Numbered from the stretch's first letter, positions 36,047-46,092 are shown. The stretch is 64,000 bases of DNA from Verrucomicrobiota bacterium (GCA_003152315.1 PLZV01000060.1:40889-104888), one strand, 5' to 3'. Program-made: numbers and translations. The notes: generated by a model from the letters alone, not told the origin.

Positions 36047-37276
36047 TTGGTTCACATGTTTCCTACAATTATGAATCTATTCTTTGACACACTCCGCGCG
36101 CTTTCTCATGCTACTGAGAGTTGGCTTGAGAATCTGCCTGCCTTCCTGGTTGGGTTTGCAATCCAATCCAGCCTGTGGGTTGTACCCGGAATAGTCCTGC
36201 TGCTGGCAGCAAAGTTTCTCATCGTCGCCCCCGCCCGGCGACGCGAAGCGGCACGCGCGTTTCTCGATCTGCTGGAGATGGGATTGGCGCAAGGACGTAG
36301 TCCGGAAAATACGGTGGTTGAAGTTGCCGCGACAGGAGACAGGACTTTGGGAAAAGAGTTCCAGCGGCTTGCCGCGCGCATTCAGGATGGAGCTTCACTC
36401 GGACGTGCCCTGGAGTCGACGCCGAGGGCACTTCCGGAACCGGTGGCGGCAATGTTGCAGGCCGGCGAGCGGCTGGGCGACATCCGCAAAGTATTGCCCG
36501 CCTGTCGCGACACACTGAGCGACGGTCCTTCGCGCGCGATGGGAGCGTTCAATTACCTTCCCGTTTTTTCCCCATTGTTACCGTTGCTGGCGGTCACGCT
36601 GTTCCTTTGCATCGTCATCATTCCAAAATTCCAGGAGATCTTTTCTGACCTGCTGGAGGGCGAGCAGTTGCCCGTCTCTACTCTGTTTGTCATCGCCTAT
36701 GCCAAAACATTCTTGCAGTTCGGCGTACTTGCCGCATTACTGGGCGGCCTGTTACTGCTTCTGGGTCGGGCGCGCCGTCGATGGCCATCCACTTATTCGC
36801 GGACAATCAAAGTTTTCTGCGATCAATGGCTCTTCCGTCTGCCGTGGCGCCACAAGCGAATGCAGCGCGACTTTTCCGCCATGCTGGCCATTCTTCTCGA
36901 TGCCGGGGTGCCCGAGCCGGAAGCCGTAACCCTCGCGGCGCGGAGCACGAGCAATTGTGTCTTCGTTACTCGCTCCCAACGGGTGATTGGACAGTTGCAA
37001 CGGGGTGACAAACTCACGGAGGCAATCCGAGCCATTGACGATTCGGGAGAGCTTCAATGGCGTCTGGCCAACGCTGCGCACGGGCACGGTGGTTTCTTAC
37101 ACTCACTCCAGGGCTGGCACGACACATTGGATGCCAAAGCGTACCAACAGGAGCAAGCCGCTTCGCAAGTGCTATCGACGGTGTTGATAATTCTCAACGG
37201 CGTCCTGGTCGGTATCGTTGCCCTGGCCATCTTTCAGCCAATTATCGCGGTCATCCAACGGGAGGCCCTATGGTGA
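36047..37276 (+). CDS. GspF-like platform protein, second of two
   Basis: A 409-residue polytopic protein related to GspF but clearly different from its neighbour. An extra N-terminal hydrophobic segment (VGFAIQSSLWVVPGIVLLLA) precedes the first half-domain (ARAFLDLLEMGLAQGRSPE). The second half-domain is MQRDFSAMLAILLDAGVPE. TTG 36047 has GGAGG eight bases upstream and is preferred; ATG 36056 is nine bases on. It overlaps the next gene's ATG. Two full GspF proteins side by side are unusual for a type II system. Confidence 0.82.
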   Translation: MVHMFPTIMNLFFDTLRALSHATESWLENLPAFLVGFAIQSSLWVVPGIVLLLAAKFLIVAPARRREAARAFLDLLEMGLAQGRSPENTVVEVAATGDRTLGKEFQRLAARIQDGASLGRALESTPRALPEPVAAMLQAGERLGDIRKVLPACRDTLSDGPSRAMGAFNYLPVFSPLLPLLAVTLFLCIVIIPKFQEIFSDLLEGEQLPVSTLFVIAYAKTFLQFGVLAALLGGLLLLLGRARRRWPSTYSRTIKVFCDQWLFRLPWRHKRMQRDFSAMLAILLDAGVPEPEAVTLAARSTSNCVFVTRSQRVIGQLQRGDKLTEAIRAIDDSGELQWRLANAAHGHGGFLHSLQGWHDTLDAKAYQQEQAASQVLSTVLIILNGVLVGIVALAIFQPIIAVIQREALW

Positions 37277-37638
37277 AGCGGCGTCGACACGAGCGTGGTT
37301 CAATGATTATCGAGTTGATGACGGCACTGGCCATCCTCGTCACGATTCTCCTGCCGCTGGGGCTTTCGTTCGTGGATGAACAACATGTGTGCCGCGTTTA
37401 TTACTGGCGCGCCGTGGCCATGGAAGCAGTCGATGGAGAAATGGAAGTCCTGGCCGCGGGCGAATGGCACGCGTTTGCCGAAGGCGTGACCCCCTATCCC
37501 GTCCATGCCGAATCGGCAAAACACCTGCCGCCGGGCAAATTCACGCTGACCGTGCACGGATCACGTTTGCGGTTGGAGTGGCGACCGGAGAAGTCCCGCT
37601 TCGGTGCCCCCGTCGTACGAGAGGCGGTGGGACAATGA
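37270..37638 (+). CDS. Pseudopilin-like protein 1 of the compact operon
   Basis: A 122-residue protein with a class III signal: RRHERG then SMIIELMTALAILVTIL, Glu at mature position 5 and Gly at -1. A short domain with conserved-looking aromatic and basic residues follows. ATG 37270 overlaps the stop of the second GspF-like gene by seven bases. It resembles GspI/PilV-type minor pseudopilins in size but has no specific family mark. Confidence 0.75.
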   Translation: MVKRRRHERGSMIIELMTALAILVTILLPLGLSFVDEQHVCRVYYWRAVAMEAVDGEMEVLAAGEWHAFAEGVTPYPVHAESAKHLPPGKFTLTVHGSRLRLEWRPEKSRFGAPVVREAVGQ

Positions 37639-38096
37639 AGTCGGAACGCGGTTACTCGATGATCGAATGCCTTGTCTATATTGCCGTGTTCGCGGTCGTG
37701 CTCAATCTCTCCTTCGTGGCTTATTACCGTTACGAGCAGCACACCCGCAGCCTTCGCCGGAATGCCGACGACATCACCCGGGCTCTGCGCGCCGGTGAAC
37801 GTTGGCGCGAGGATGTCCGCACCGCCATCGCGTTACCGCACGTCATCGAAAATGGCTTGGCGATACCGCAGCAATCCGGTGAGATCGCGTATGTCTTTGC
37901 GGATGGCGCAATCTGGCGACAGACGGGCGCAACACGGGTGGTTGTGCTCAAACAAGTGAAGACTTCCACCATCTCGGATGACTCGCGTCAGCGCGTTAAC
38001 GTGTGGCGGTGGGAATTGGAACTCGCCAGCCCGCAAAAGGTCGTCCTCGTGCGTCCACTGTTCACGTTTACCGCCGTCGCCAGGAGGCCATCATGA
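37635..38096 (+). CDS. Pseudopilin-like protein 2 of the compact operon
   Basis: A 153-residue protein with signal MKSERG then YSMIECLVYIAVFAVVL, Glu at mature position 5. The body (about residues 35-150) is a small beta domain with a basic helix (RSLRRNADDITRALRAGERW), of the GspJ/PilW sort. Its ATG overlaps the previous stop by ATGA. Confidence 0.75.
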   Translation: MKSERGYSMIECLVYIAVFAVVLNLSFVAYYRYEQHTRSLRRNADDITRALRAGERWREDVRTAIALPHVIENGLAIPQQSGEIAYVFADGAIWRQTGATRVVVLKQVKTSTISDDSRQRVNVWRWELELASPQKVVLVRPLFTFTAVARRPS

Positions 38097-38260
38097 AGAA
38101 TGAACGTGGCAGTGCGATGCTCGTGGTTTTAACCCTGACGATCCTGATTGCGACACTCGTAGTCGTTAACAGTTTCGAACTGAGTCGGCTTCGCGGGGAA
38201 CTGAAACGGATCGATCACGAACAGCAGAAGAAGTTCGCGCCCGCGGCGGCGAAAAACTAG
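38093..38260 (+). CDS. 55-residue PilX/GspK-like pseudopilin stub
   Basis: Starts ATG 38093, AGGAGG seven bases upstream, overlapping the preceding stop. The protein MKNERG then [19 protein letters not shown] keeps the signal and the N-terminal helix but has Val, not Glu, at mature position 5, as GspK/PilX proteins do. Only about 30 residues of charged helix follow ([18 protein letters not shown]). It ends on the same CTAG as clpX. Either a very small minor pilin or a truncated GspK. Confidence 0.65.
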   Translation: MKNERGSAMLVVLTLTILIATLVVVNSFELSRLRGELKRIDHEQQKKFAPAAAKN

Positions 38261-39549
38261 GCTGCGTCTTTCGACTGCTTCTTGCGGATGAGAGGTTCGC
38301 GTTTGCCTTCGACGACGCCGCGGTTGATGGTGACTTCGGCGATGTCGTCGCGCGAGGGGATTTCGTACATCAGGTCGAGCATCAGTTTTTCCAGCAACGA
38401 CCGCAGGGCGCGCGCGCCGGTGCCCTTCCTAAGCGCGGCTTCCGCCAGCGCCTGCAGCGCGTCTTTGGTGAGATTGAGGTTCACACCTTCCATCGCGAAC
38501 AGCTTGCTGTACTGCTTGATCATCGCGTTCTTGGTTTCCGTGAGAATCGCGATCAGTTCGGGCTCGATCAATTCGTTGAGGACCGAGACGACGGGCAGGC
38601 GCCCCACAAACTCTGGGATCATCCCGAATTTCAACAGGTCCTCCGGCTCGACATGCTCCGTGACGCTGGCGCGGTGGGCCAGCTTGATCGTCTCATCGGG
38701 CTTCGCGAACCCCAGCGTGTGACCACCGATGCGTCGCTGGACGATCTTGTCCAGGCCAATAAACGCGCCGCCGCAAATGAAGAGGATGTTCTCGGTATTG
38801 ACCTGGATGTATTCCTGATGAGGATGCTTGCGCCCACCTTGTGGCGGGACGTTGCAGACCGTGCCCTCCAGGATTTTCAGCAAGGCCTGCTGCACGCCTT
38901 CGCCCGAAACATCGCGCGTGATGCTGGCCGAATCGCTCTTCCGCCCAATTTTATCGATCTCATCAATGTAAACGATACCGAGTTCGGCTCGCTTGACATC
39001 ATAATCAGCGCCCTGCAACAGCCGCAGGATAATGTTCTCAACGTCTTCGCCGACGTAACCCGCCTCGGTCAGCGTCGTGGCGTCGGCGATGCAAAACGGC
39101 ACGTCAAGAATCCGCGCGAGGGTTCGCGCGAGCAGCGTCTTCCCCGAGCCCGTCGGCCCGATCAGCAAAATGTTGCTCTTCTCGATCTCGACGTCGCGAT
39201 GCTCATCCAACTTGACCGCGCCGTTGGCTACCTTGTCAGGGCTGGTGGTGTCCTGCTGGATTCGCTTGTAATGATTGTGGACCGCTACCGCGATGGTCTT
39301 CTTGGCTTGTTCCTGCCCGACCACATACTGGTCGAGTTGCTGCCGGATCTCCGCGGGTTTCGGGACGTTGAGGCGGAAACCGGCCGACGACTTGGACTTA
39401 TGTTGGCCAAGTTCCTTGTCGAGGATGCTCTTGCAGACCGTGATGCAGTTGTCGCAGATGTAAACGCCCGGGCCCGCGATGAGTTTGCGCACCTCGCCGT
39501 GGGTCTTCCCACAGAAGCTGCACATCGTCAGGTTGGTCGGGCGCGCCAT
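38257..39549 (-). CDS. clpX: ATP-dependent Clp protease ATP-binding subunit ClpX
   Basis: A 430-residue AAA+ unfoldase. The N-terminal C4 zinc domain has Cys10, Cys13, Cys32 and Cys35. GPTGSGKT is Walker [10 protein letters not shown] is the pore loop, VYIDEIDKI is Walker B and the IGF-type loop region lies in [11 protein letters not shown] with [13 protein letters not shown] 39549 ([15 protein letters not shown]) is the right start. It follows clpP by 7 bases and works with it. Confidence 0.97.
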   Translation of the reverse strand: MARPTNLTMCSFCGKTHGEVRKLIAGPGVYICDNCITVCKSILDKELGQHKSKSSAGFRLNVPKPAEIRQQLDQYVVGQEQAKKTIAVAVHNHYKRIQQDTTSPDKVANGAVKLDEHRDVEIEKSNILLIGPTGSGKTLLARTLARILDVPFCIADATTLTEAGYVGEDVENIILRLLQGADYDVKRAELGIVYIDEIDKIGRKSDSASITRDVSGEGVQQALLKILEGTVCNVPPQGGRKHPHQEYIQVNTENILFICGGAFIGLDKIVQRRIGGHTLGFAKPDETIKLAHRASVTEHVEPEDLLKFGMIPEFVGRLPVVSVLNELIEPELIAILTETKNAMIKQYSKLFAMEGVNLNLTKDALQALAEAALRKGTGARALRSLLEKLMLDLMYEIPSRDDIAEVTINRGVVEGKREPLIRKKQSKDAA

Positions 39550-39556
39550 GTGTCTC

Positions 39557-40183
39557 CTAGGCCACTTTCTCCGGTTTCTTCTCGCCGTCACGGCGTGACT
39601 TCACGACTTCGTCGACAAGACCGTAGTCCCGCGACTCGGCGGCGGACATGAAGAAATCGCGGTCCGTATCCTTCGCGATGTTCTCGATCGGCTTGCCGGT
39701 ATGCAAGGCGAGGATTTCATTGAGGCGGTCCCGCATCCGCAAAATCTCCTTCGCTTGAATGCTGATGTCGGCCGCTTGCCCCTGGACTCCCCCCCACGGC
39801 TGGTGAATCATGATTCGCGCATTCGGCAACGCAAAGCGTTTGCCTTTGGTGCCCGCCGCGAGGAGCACGGCGCCCATGCTGGCGGCCTGGCCGACGCAGT
39901 AGGTGGTCACATCACACTTCACAAATTGGATCGTGTCGTAGATCGCCAGTCCCGAGGTGACGGAACCGCCGGGCGAGTTGATATAAAGATTGATGTCCTT
40001 GGCCGGGTCCTCGGACTGCAGGTAAAGCATCTGCGCGATGATGACGTTGGCGACATTGTCGTCGATCGGCGTGCCGACAAACACAATGCGGTCTTTCAGC
40101 AAGCGGGAATAGATGTCATAACCGCGTTCGCCGCGGCCCGTCTGCTCCACCACCATCGGTACCAGTAACTGAGCTTTGTCCAT
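39557..40183 (-). CDS. clpP: ATP-dependent Clp protease proteolytic subunit ClpP
   Basis: A 208-residue serine protease forming the tetradecameric chamber. Catalytic Ser102 is in QAASMGA, His127 in MIHQPWGG, and the aspartate in [28 protein letters not shown] is the standard N-terminus, so ATG 40183 is the start. It lies between tig and clpX, the classic tig-clpP-clpX order. Confidence 0.97.
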   Translation of the reverse strand: MDKAQLLVPMVVEQTGRGERGYDIYSRLLKDRIVFVGTPIDDNVANVIIAQMLYLQSEDPAKDINLYINSPGGSVTSGLAIYDTIQFVKCDVTTYCVGQAASMGAVLLAAGTKGKRFALPNARIMIHQPWGGVQGQAADISIQAKEILRMRDRLNEILALHTGKPIENIAKDTDRDFFMSAAESRDYGLVDEVVKSRRDGEKKPEKVA

Positions 40184-40259
40184 TTGCCTTCCTTTTGGCT
40201 TCATACTAGCATTTCTTTTGCCGACTGCAACCAATGCCGATCCTGTCCGCTGCCCCCCG

Positions 40260-41570
40260 CTAGGTTTCGGTGACAGTCTCAATTTTGGCGTTGGCCACCA
40301 GAAAATCCAGGGTCTTGCCGACCAGGATTTGTTCCTCGATTTCGCCAAATCCGTTCTTCTCGGCCAATTGCGCCTTCAGCTTCGCCGGTGTGGTCCGCGC
40401 GCGCTGGGCGAGCTGCGCAATGCGCTGCTCCACCTCCGCTTCCTCCACCTTGATCTGCTCGGCCTCGGCAATGGCCTCCAGGATAAACGACGTACGGAGG
40501 CGCCCCTTGGCGCTCTGTGTGGCAAAACCGTAGATTTCATTCTTCTTCTCTTCGAGTTGCTCCTTCGTCGCCCCACGGATGCTGTTCTCGCGAACAACAT
40601 CATAGATGATGCTGCGTGTCTCCTGTGTCACAAGGGACTCGGGTAGCTCGAATTCAACCTTGCCCAGCAAGTAGTCGGCGAGCTGACGACGCACTTCCGC
40701 GTCCTGTTGGCTCTCGGCCTCCGTCATGAGACTCTTGCGGACCGCGTCCTTCAGTTTTTCCACGTTTTCCAGTCCAACTTTCTTCGCGAAGTCGTCATTG
40801 ACCTCCGGCAGCTTTTTCTCCTTCAGTGCAGTCACGTCCACGAAAAAGGTGGCTTTCTTTCCCGCGACCATTTTTTGGGGGAAATCCGCCGGAAAATCGA
40901 TGAGGACCTGGCGCTTCTCACCGGCGTTGGCGCCGATAAGTTGGTCGCAGAAGCCCGGCAAAAATGAATCCGCCGAGATGAGAAGCCAAAAGTCCTTGTT
41001 CTCTCCCAGTTCCTTGGCATCCGGCACGAGTTCGCTGATCGGTTTGCCATCGGCTACGCCCGTGTAGTTGATGACGGCGAAGTCGCCGGTCTGGATCGCC
41101 CGGCCTTCGACGGCAACGAACTCGGCCTGCTGTTCGCGCAAGGAATCAATGGTCTTGGTGATCTCCTCTTCCTTCACCGTGACGGCTTTCTTCTTCACGG
41201 GGATCCCCTTGTAATCCGGCAGCGCAAATTCCGGCGCGGTGTCGACAGCGGCGGTGTAAACCAGTGCGCTGCCGTGCTTGTACTCGACCGCCTCGATCTG
41301 TGGATAGCCCACGACTTTCAACTTCTGCTCGTTCAGGGTTTCGCGATAACTCTCCGGGATCAGCCGCTTGCGCAGTTCCTCGTCGATTTGGCCCGCATAG
41401 CGTTTCTCAACCATCGGCTCCGGCGCTTTGCCGGGGCGAAAGCCGGGGATCGCGGCGAACTTGCGGAATTCCTGCAAAATCTCGGCCCGCGTGCCGGCGA
41501 CCCGCCCGGCATTAACCTCAACGCGGAGTTTCTTGTGGCACGGCGCGGTGTTTTCAATTGTCACAGCCAT
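40260..41570 (-). CDS. tig: Trigger factor
   Basis: A 436-residue ribosome-bound chaperone and prolyl isomerase. The ribosome-binding signature [16 protein letters not shown] is near residue 50. The FKBP-type domain covers about 155-250 ([17 protein letters not shown]), followed by the helical C-terminal arms. ATG 41570 ([11 protein letters not shown]) is preferred over one four codons upstream. It is first in tig-clpP-clpX. No strong promoter was seen upstream. Confidence 0.96.
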   Translation of the reverse strand: MAVTIENTAPCHKKLRVEVNAGRVAGTRAEILQEFRKFAAIPGFRPGKAPEPMVEKRYAGQIDEELRKRLIPESYRETLNEQKLKVVGYPQIEAVEYKHGSALVYTAAVDTAPEFALPDYKGIPVKKKAVTVKEEEITKTIDSLREQQAEFVAVEGRAIQTGDFAVINYTGVADGKPISELVPDAKELGENKDFWLLISADSFLPGFCDQLIGANAGEKRQVLIDFPADFPQKMVAGKKATFFVDVTALKEKKLPEVNDDFAKKVGLENVEKLKDAVRKSLMTEAESQQDAEVRRQLADYLLGKVEFELPESLVTQETRSIIYDVVRENSIRGATKEQLEEKKNEIYGFATQSAKGRLRTSFILEAIAEAEQIKVEEAEVEQRIAQLAQRARTTPAKLKAQLAEKNGFGEIEEQILVGKTLDFLVANAKIETVTET

Positions 41571-41938
41571 TGGTAATGTCATCTCCCAGTCTTTGAGCCG
41601 CTAACGGTATAGAAAAGCTTCCAGACGCGCAACTCGCAAAGTTGAGGCTCTCAAGATAACTCGGAACGTGCAATTTTGAGAGGCATTGGGCCATCGCACC
41701 GACGATTTTGTATATTTTTGCTTCGATCTCGGTAAAATCCCCGAAAAATACGCGCTTTGGCACGGCTGGCACCGACACTGCTATTTAGTCAATCACCCTA
41801 TACCATACCTCGTCGAAGGCGCTTCTCCAACGCCAACCGACATTGAAGCCGAGGAACCTAACCTCGGCTTCGCCTCTTTTAGGGGTAGACGTACGGAGCC
41901 TCCAAGTCCGCGAAGCGTGAAGACAGAGCGTACGAACG
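41571..41938. other. Intergenic region between tig and mgtA
   Basis: No gene is seen. A weak TTGCGC-N15-TATACC pair on the minus strand near 41606-41632 could serve tig. A 10-bp hairpin at 41845-41871 is listed separately. The stretch near 41690-41760 is AT-rich relative to its surroundings. Confidence 0.4.
41845..41871. terminator. 10-bp perfect hairpin downstream of mgtA
   Basis: GAAGCCGAGG (41845-41854), loop AACCTAA, CCTCGGCTTC (41862-41871). A T-rich tail (CCTCTTTTA) is on the plus strand only, whereas mgtA is read on the minus strand. It may still end or stabilise the mgtA transcript. Confidence 0.5.
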
Positions 41939-44569
41939 TCAAATCCAGGCCTTGCGGAAAAGCCAGGCCTTGATGATCTGCGTCAGCCCCATGTAACAGA
42001 CCAGCGTCAGAGCCAGCAGCGGCCAGTACAGCCCCGGAAGCCGAACGAAGCCCAACGCATGCGCCATCGGGGAAAACGGCAGCCACATGCCAAAACACAT
42101 GATGACGACCGTGGTGGCCGTCAATGGCCAACTGGCCCGGCTCTGGAGAAACGGGATCTTGTTGGTGCGGATGACGTGGATAATCAGCGTCTGCGTCATT
42201 AACGATTCCACGAACCAGCCGGTCTGGAACAGCGGCGCCCGAGACGGATCCCAGCACTTGAAGACGTACAGCATCATGAAATATGTCGTATAGTCGAAAA
42301 TAGAACTGATCGGCCCGATGAAGAGAATGAACCGCTTGATCTCCCCAATGGCCCACGGACGCGGTTTGGCGATCTGTTCCGCGCCCACATTATCCGTCGG
42401 GATCGGAACCTGCGAGAAATCGTAGAGCAAATTGTTCGTCAGCACCTGCAGCGGGGCCATGGGCAGATACGGCAGGAAAGCGCTGGCGCCGAGGACGCTG
42501 AACATATTCCCAAAGTTCGAACTGGCGCCCATGCGGATGTAACGCAGGATGTTGACAAACACTTTCCGCCCTTCCAGCACCCCCTCTTCCAACACCATCA
42601 AGCTCTTCTCCAATAGAATGACATCCGCCGATTCCTTGGCGATATCCACTGCGGTGTCCACGGATATGCCCACGTCCGCCGCCCGCAATGCCGGCGCGTC
42701 GTTGATCCCATCACCGAGGAACCCGAGAACGTGTCCCTTGGCCTGGAGCGCCTTGATGATTCTCTGTTTGTGGGCCGGCGAGAGTCGCGCAAAAAGCGTC
42801 GTCTTTTCAGCCGCATCCGCCAGTTGAGCATCGGACATGGCCTCCACCTGCTGGCCCAGCAGAATCGTGTCGGTGGACAATCCAACCTCGTTGCAAATCT
42901 TGCGGCTCACAAGGTCGTTGTCGCCGGTGAGGACCTTCACCGTGACGCCGTGCTTCTGCAAGGCCGCGATGGCCGTGGCAGCCGTTTCCTTTGGTGGATC
43001 TAGAAATGCCACGTAGCCTTTCAGGACCAGGTCGCATTCGTCGTCCTTGGAATAGGCCGCCCGCTTTTCCAGGTCCTTGTACGCGACTGCCAGCACGCGA
43101 AAACCATCCGTGCTCAGGTCTTCGTACTCCTCCTTCAAGTCCTGGATCAGGATCTCCTCCATCGGCACGACTTCCTCATTAAGTTCGAATCGCGTACAAC
43201 GGCTGAAGATGGCCTCGGGAGCGCCCTTGGTGAACATGCGGTGGCCATGCTCCGGCGTTTCAATGACCACCGACATCATTCGTCGCGAGAAATCGAAGGG
43301 AATTTCATCGACCATCTTGTGTTGTTCGATCGGCACGTCCGCGTGCGCGTCCACATGCTGGAGAATCGCGCGATCCAGGACGTTCTTCAGTCCCGTCTGG
43401 AAATAACTGATCAGATAGGCCGCTTCCAACACGCTGTCACTCTCATCGCCAGCCACGTTGCAATACTTTTCGAGAATCACGCGATCCAGCGTTAACGTGC
43501 CCGTCTTGTCCGTGCACAAGACGTCCATCGCGCCAAAGTTTTGGATGGAGTGCAACCGCTTCACGATGACCTTCTTGCGCGACATGGCGATGGCCCCCTT
43601 CGTCAGGCAAACGGAAACGATCATGGGTAACATTTCCGGGGTCAACCCGACCGCCACCGCCAGCGAGAAGAAGAACGCTTCCTTCCAGTCGTGCTTCGTA
43701 ATGCCATTGATCAGGAAAACCAGTGGCACCATCACCATCATGAACTGGATCATCAACCAGGTGAATTTGTGGATGCCTTTGTCGAAACTGGTCTGAATCT
43801 GCTGTCCGGTAATGCTGCTGGCCATGCTCCCAAAGTACGTGTGCACTCCCGTCGCCACCACCACCGCACGCGCCGTCCCGCTCTCGACGCTGGTGCCCAG
43901 GAAACAAAGGTTGCGCAACTCCAACGGTTGACGGCCCTCCTCCTTCTCCGGCGCGTCGAACTTCTCCACCGGCAACGACTCGCCCGTCAAACTCGCCTGG
44001 ACGATGAACAAATCCTTGCAACTGACCAACCGCACGTCCGCCGGTATCATGTCCCCGGCCGCCAGCTTGATCACATCCCCCGGCACGATCTCTTTCAAAG
44101 GGACTTCCTTCGGCTGGCCATCGCGAATCACTGTGGCCGTGACGCTGATCATGGCTTTCAGCTTCGCCGCCGCGGAGTCCGCGCGCGATTCCTGCACGAA
44201 CCGCAACGAGACACCCAGCACAATCATCAGTGCCATCACGGTGCCACCCGCGATATCCCCCGTGGCATACGTGACGGTCGACAAGATCGTCAACAGGATC
44301 ACCAGGGGATTTCGGACGGCGGTTCCCAGCCGCCACAGCCACCCATGCCGCTTTTCGCGGGCCACTTCGTTCGGACCGTATTGGACGAAACGCTCTTCCG
44401 CATCGACTTGGGTCAACCCCGCCGCCGACGTCTTCAGCAGGGCGAAAACCTCGTCGGCATTCTTGTGGGAAGACTCGACCAGCAAGGCAGACACACGAAT
44501 CGCGCTGGCCTGCTTCTTGGTAGGCGTCGGCGGGCGCACCGCGCCCGGCTGTTCGGTTAGGGTTGGCAT
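41939..44569 (-). CDS. mgtA: Magnesium-translocating P-type ATPase MgtA
   Basis: An 876-residue P3B-type ATPase that imports Mg2+. It has the cation-ATPase N-domain (EERFVQYGPNEVA), actuator loop ASLTGESLPVEK, the phosphorylation site DKTGTLTLD, KGAPEAIFSRC for nucleotide binding, and the hinge GDGINDAPAL. Ten membrane segments and the FSQVPIPTDNV motif near the C-terminus are typical of MgtA/MgtB. The start ATG lies at the end of a repeat shared with another gene (see 44565-44690). No MgtC is present. Confidence 0.96.
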   Translation of the reverse strand: MPTLTEQPGAVRPPTPTKKQASAIRVSALLVESSHKNADEVFALLKTSAAGLTQVDAEERFVQYGPNEVAREKRHGWLWRLGTAVRNPLVILLTILSTVTYATGDIAGGTVMALMIVLGVSLRFVQESRADSAAAKLKAMISVTATVIRDGQPKEVPLKEIVPGDVIKLAAGDMIPADVRLVSCKDLFIVQASLTGESLPVEKFDAPEKEEGRQPLELRNLCFLGTSVESGTARAVVVATGVHTYFGSMASSITGQQIQTSFDKGIHKFTWLMIQFMMVMVPLVFLINGITKHDWKEAFFFSLAVAVGLTPEMLPMIVSVCLTKGAIAMSRKKVIVKRLHSIQNFGAMDVLCTDKTGTLTLDRVILEKYCNVAGDESDSVLEAAYLISYFQTGLKNVLDRAILQHVDAHADVPIEQHKMVDEIPFDFSRRMMSVVIETPEHGHRMFTKGAPEAIFSRCTRFELNEEVVPMEEILIQDLKEEYEDLSTDGFRVLAVAYKDLEKRAAYSKDDECDLVLKGYVAFLDPPKETAATAIAALQKHGVTVKVLTGDNDLVSRKICNEVGLSTDTILLGQQVEAMSDAQLADAAEKTTLFARLSPAHKQRIIKALQAKGHVLGFLGDGINDAPALRAADVGISVDTAVDIAKESADVILLEKSLMVLEEGVLEGRKVFVNILRYIRMGASSNFGNMFSVLGASAFLPYLPMAPLQVLTNNLLYDFSQVPIPTDNVGAEQIAKPRPWAIGEIKRFILFIGPISSIFDYTTYFMMLYVFKCWDPSRAPLFQTGWFVESLMTQTLIIHVIRTNKIPFLQSRASWPLTATTVVIMCFGMWLPFSPMAHALGFVRLPGLYWPLLALTLVCYMGLTQIIKAWLFRKAWI

Positions 44570-44690
44570 CTTACTTGCCGCCGTTCGTGTTTCGGTTACG
44601 GACTATAATTTAGACAAAGCTCTGAAACTGAGACGCTGGATAAATGCCCGTGGTTTCTACCAAGCCCCAAAGAATTTTGCACGGACTAAT
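44565..44690 (-). repeat. Leader-like repeat upstream of mgtA, copy 1
   Basis: Read on the minus strand it ends at the mgtA start codon. The distal part, 44622-44690, matches 47032-47101 with about 9 mismatches in 69 bases, and the last 31 bases (TTTCTACCAAGCCCCAAAGA and on) are identical. The proximal part is more diverged but still alignable through CGGTT and GCCGCCGTT to the ATGCC start. Beyond 44690 the sequence is unique. A TATAGT box lies 37-42 bases before the ATG in this copy only. Confidence 0.75.
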
Positions 44691-44824
44691 TTTGGGTTCG
44701 TTTCGCATTTCGAGGTGCGCGGGCAGCACCGAGAAGGCGTCGCGTCGTGTCGACGCCCGAAGGGCGCAGCTCAAGGGCTTGAGCGGAGCCAACCGAGCGA
44801 AGCGAGAACCAATCATGCCGCCCC

Positions 44825-45724
44825 CTATTCTCGCGACAACTCCACGTTCACCGGCGGCGGAACCTCCTCCCCGTCTCGACGGCGTTGCAGCCGTTCCAAC
44901 TGGTCCATTGCCCGATACAACTGCCGCTCCAATGTGGTTTCATACCGCATGATCTTGTCCAACACAGCCGGCCCTGGCAAAACATCCGCCGCCTGCCGCG
45001 CCGCTTCCTCCTTTTCCTCCCGCTCCTGGCGTTCTCCCCGCAATTGACGATACAAGTTCAGTTCCCGTTCAATATAGGCCACGACCGCCCGTCGAAAGTT
45101 GTCTTTCAAAACCTCGGGCGCCAACCCGTCGGGATTCGCGGTAATCCTCTCCCGAAGTTCCCCCAATTCTCTCGTCACGGAATTTGATGTGTCCCCGAAT
45201 CGACGGCGGACGCGATCAAATGCCGCCTCGGTGAGTTCACCATCACGCACGACCTCCTTCAAGAGCGCCTCTAGCACACATGACAGGTAATCCAAGCCAT
45301 GCGTCGATTTCATCAGTTCAGCTACTGGATCATGGAGATTGGACAGAAATATCCCCCGGAAGATCGGTTCGCGATTTGACCGCTGCCAGCGCCCGCCCTC
45401 AACGCTAAGCGCGATTTCTCCGGTCTCGGCCACCAGAACCCGCCGCAACCGCCATTGGGCCGTCACAATCCGGTCCACCAACAGTTCCTCCGCCGGCCCC
45501 ACCGGCGCCAGGCTCTTCCAGAATCGCTCGCGCAGCGCTTTGAACTCCCCCTCATGTTCCTGGATTCCCAACCCCCGCACCACCATTTCCCCGGACAAAA
45601 TGCCGTGTTTGACCGCGTTCATCTTCGCAATACTCTTCCCCTCCTCCGTCCGCGGCCCGGTCGACCTCCGCGCATTCCTCCGATTCGACTCAATCTTCTC
45701 CAACGACACGACCTTCGTTGTCAT
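44825..45724 (-). CDS. Hypothetical protein with N-terminal NARRSTGPRT motif
   Basis: A 299-residue soluble protein. The N-terminal segment NRRNARRSTGPRTEEGKSIA and MNAVKHGIL is the mark of a large family of unknown function found in many copies in soil and aquatic bacteria; it resembles the start of transposon-associated proteins. The rest is helical (AEELLVDRIVTAQWRLRRV) and ends with a basic, Glu-rich helix that carries LDKIMRYETTLERQLYRAM. It is encoded alone in an accessory stretch. Confidence 0.7.
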   Translation of the reverse strand: MTTKVVSLEKIESNRRNARRSTGPRTEEGKSIAKMNAVKHGILSGEMVVRGLGIQEHEGEFKALRERFWKSLAPVGPAEELLVDRIVTAQWRLRRVLVAETGEIALSVEGGRWQRSNREPIFRGIFLSNLHDPVAELMKSTHGLDYLSCVLEALLKEVVRDGELTEAAFDRVRRRFGDTSNSVTRELGELRERITANPDGLAPEVLKDNFRRAVVAYIERELNLYRQLRGERQEREEKEEAARQAADVLPGPAVLDKIMRYETTLERQLYRAMDQLERLQRRRDGEEVPPPVNVELSRE

Positions 45725-45873
45725 AACGCGTTCCTTTCTTATCACACGCGTAGAATAGGCGCAGGGAGGGACGAGGTCACCGGTATGAAATACCGGGGGA
45801 TTTTATGCCGGTCGCTAGAATACATCTCACAAATGCGGATCCGCTGTAGGCCGAGGTACTGGTACGTTTTGAA

Positions 45874-46092
45874 TCAGAATAAATTGAAGGCCCAACCGCT
45901 GACCATCAGAACGCCCACAATCACAAGCCCGATGGCAACGCGGCGCAATGTCTTGAAAGATGGCCTGGATTGGTCGCGCTGAATTTTACCGGCCTCAACC
46001 CGCCGCTGATAATTCGGCAGTTGCCAGAGCATGCTAATACCTCCAGCCAACATGCAAATACCGGTAATCAGGTCAAAAATCTTTGGCAGCAT
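45874..46092 (-). CDS. Small two-helix membrane protein
   Basis: A 72-residue protein with two hydrophobic segments (FDLITGICMLAGGISMLW and VAIGLVIVGVLMVSGWAF) separated by a basic loop. No family recognised. Confidence 0.55.
   Translation of the reverse strand: MLPKIFDLITGICMLAGGISMLWQLPNYQRRVEAGKIQRDQSRPSFKTLRRVAIGLVIVGVLMVSGWAFNLF

Noticed and set aside
36047..37276. Second GspF as an artefact of a duplicated gene
   Set aside because: It differs in length, N-terminus and most residues from the gene at 35020, and both have intact half-domains.
44617..44692. M-box magnesium riboswitch ahead of mgtA
   Set aside because: The conserved segment is shorter than the riboswitch, I could not fold the known M-box helices, and the same sequence precedes an unrelated gene.
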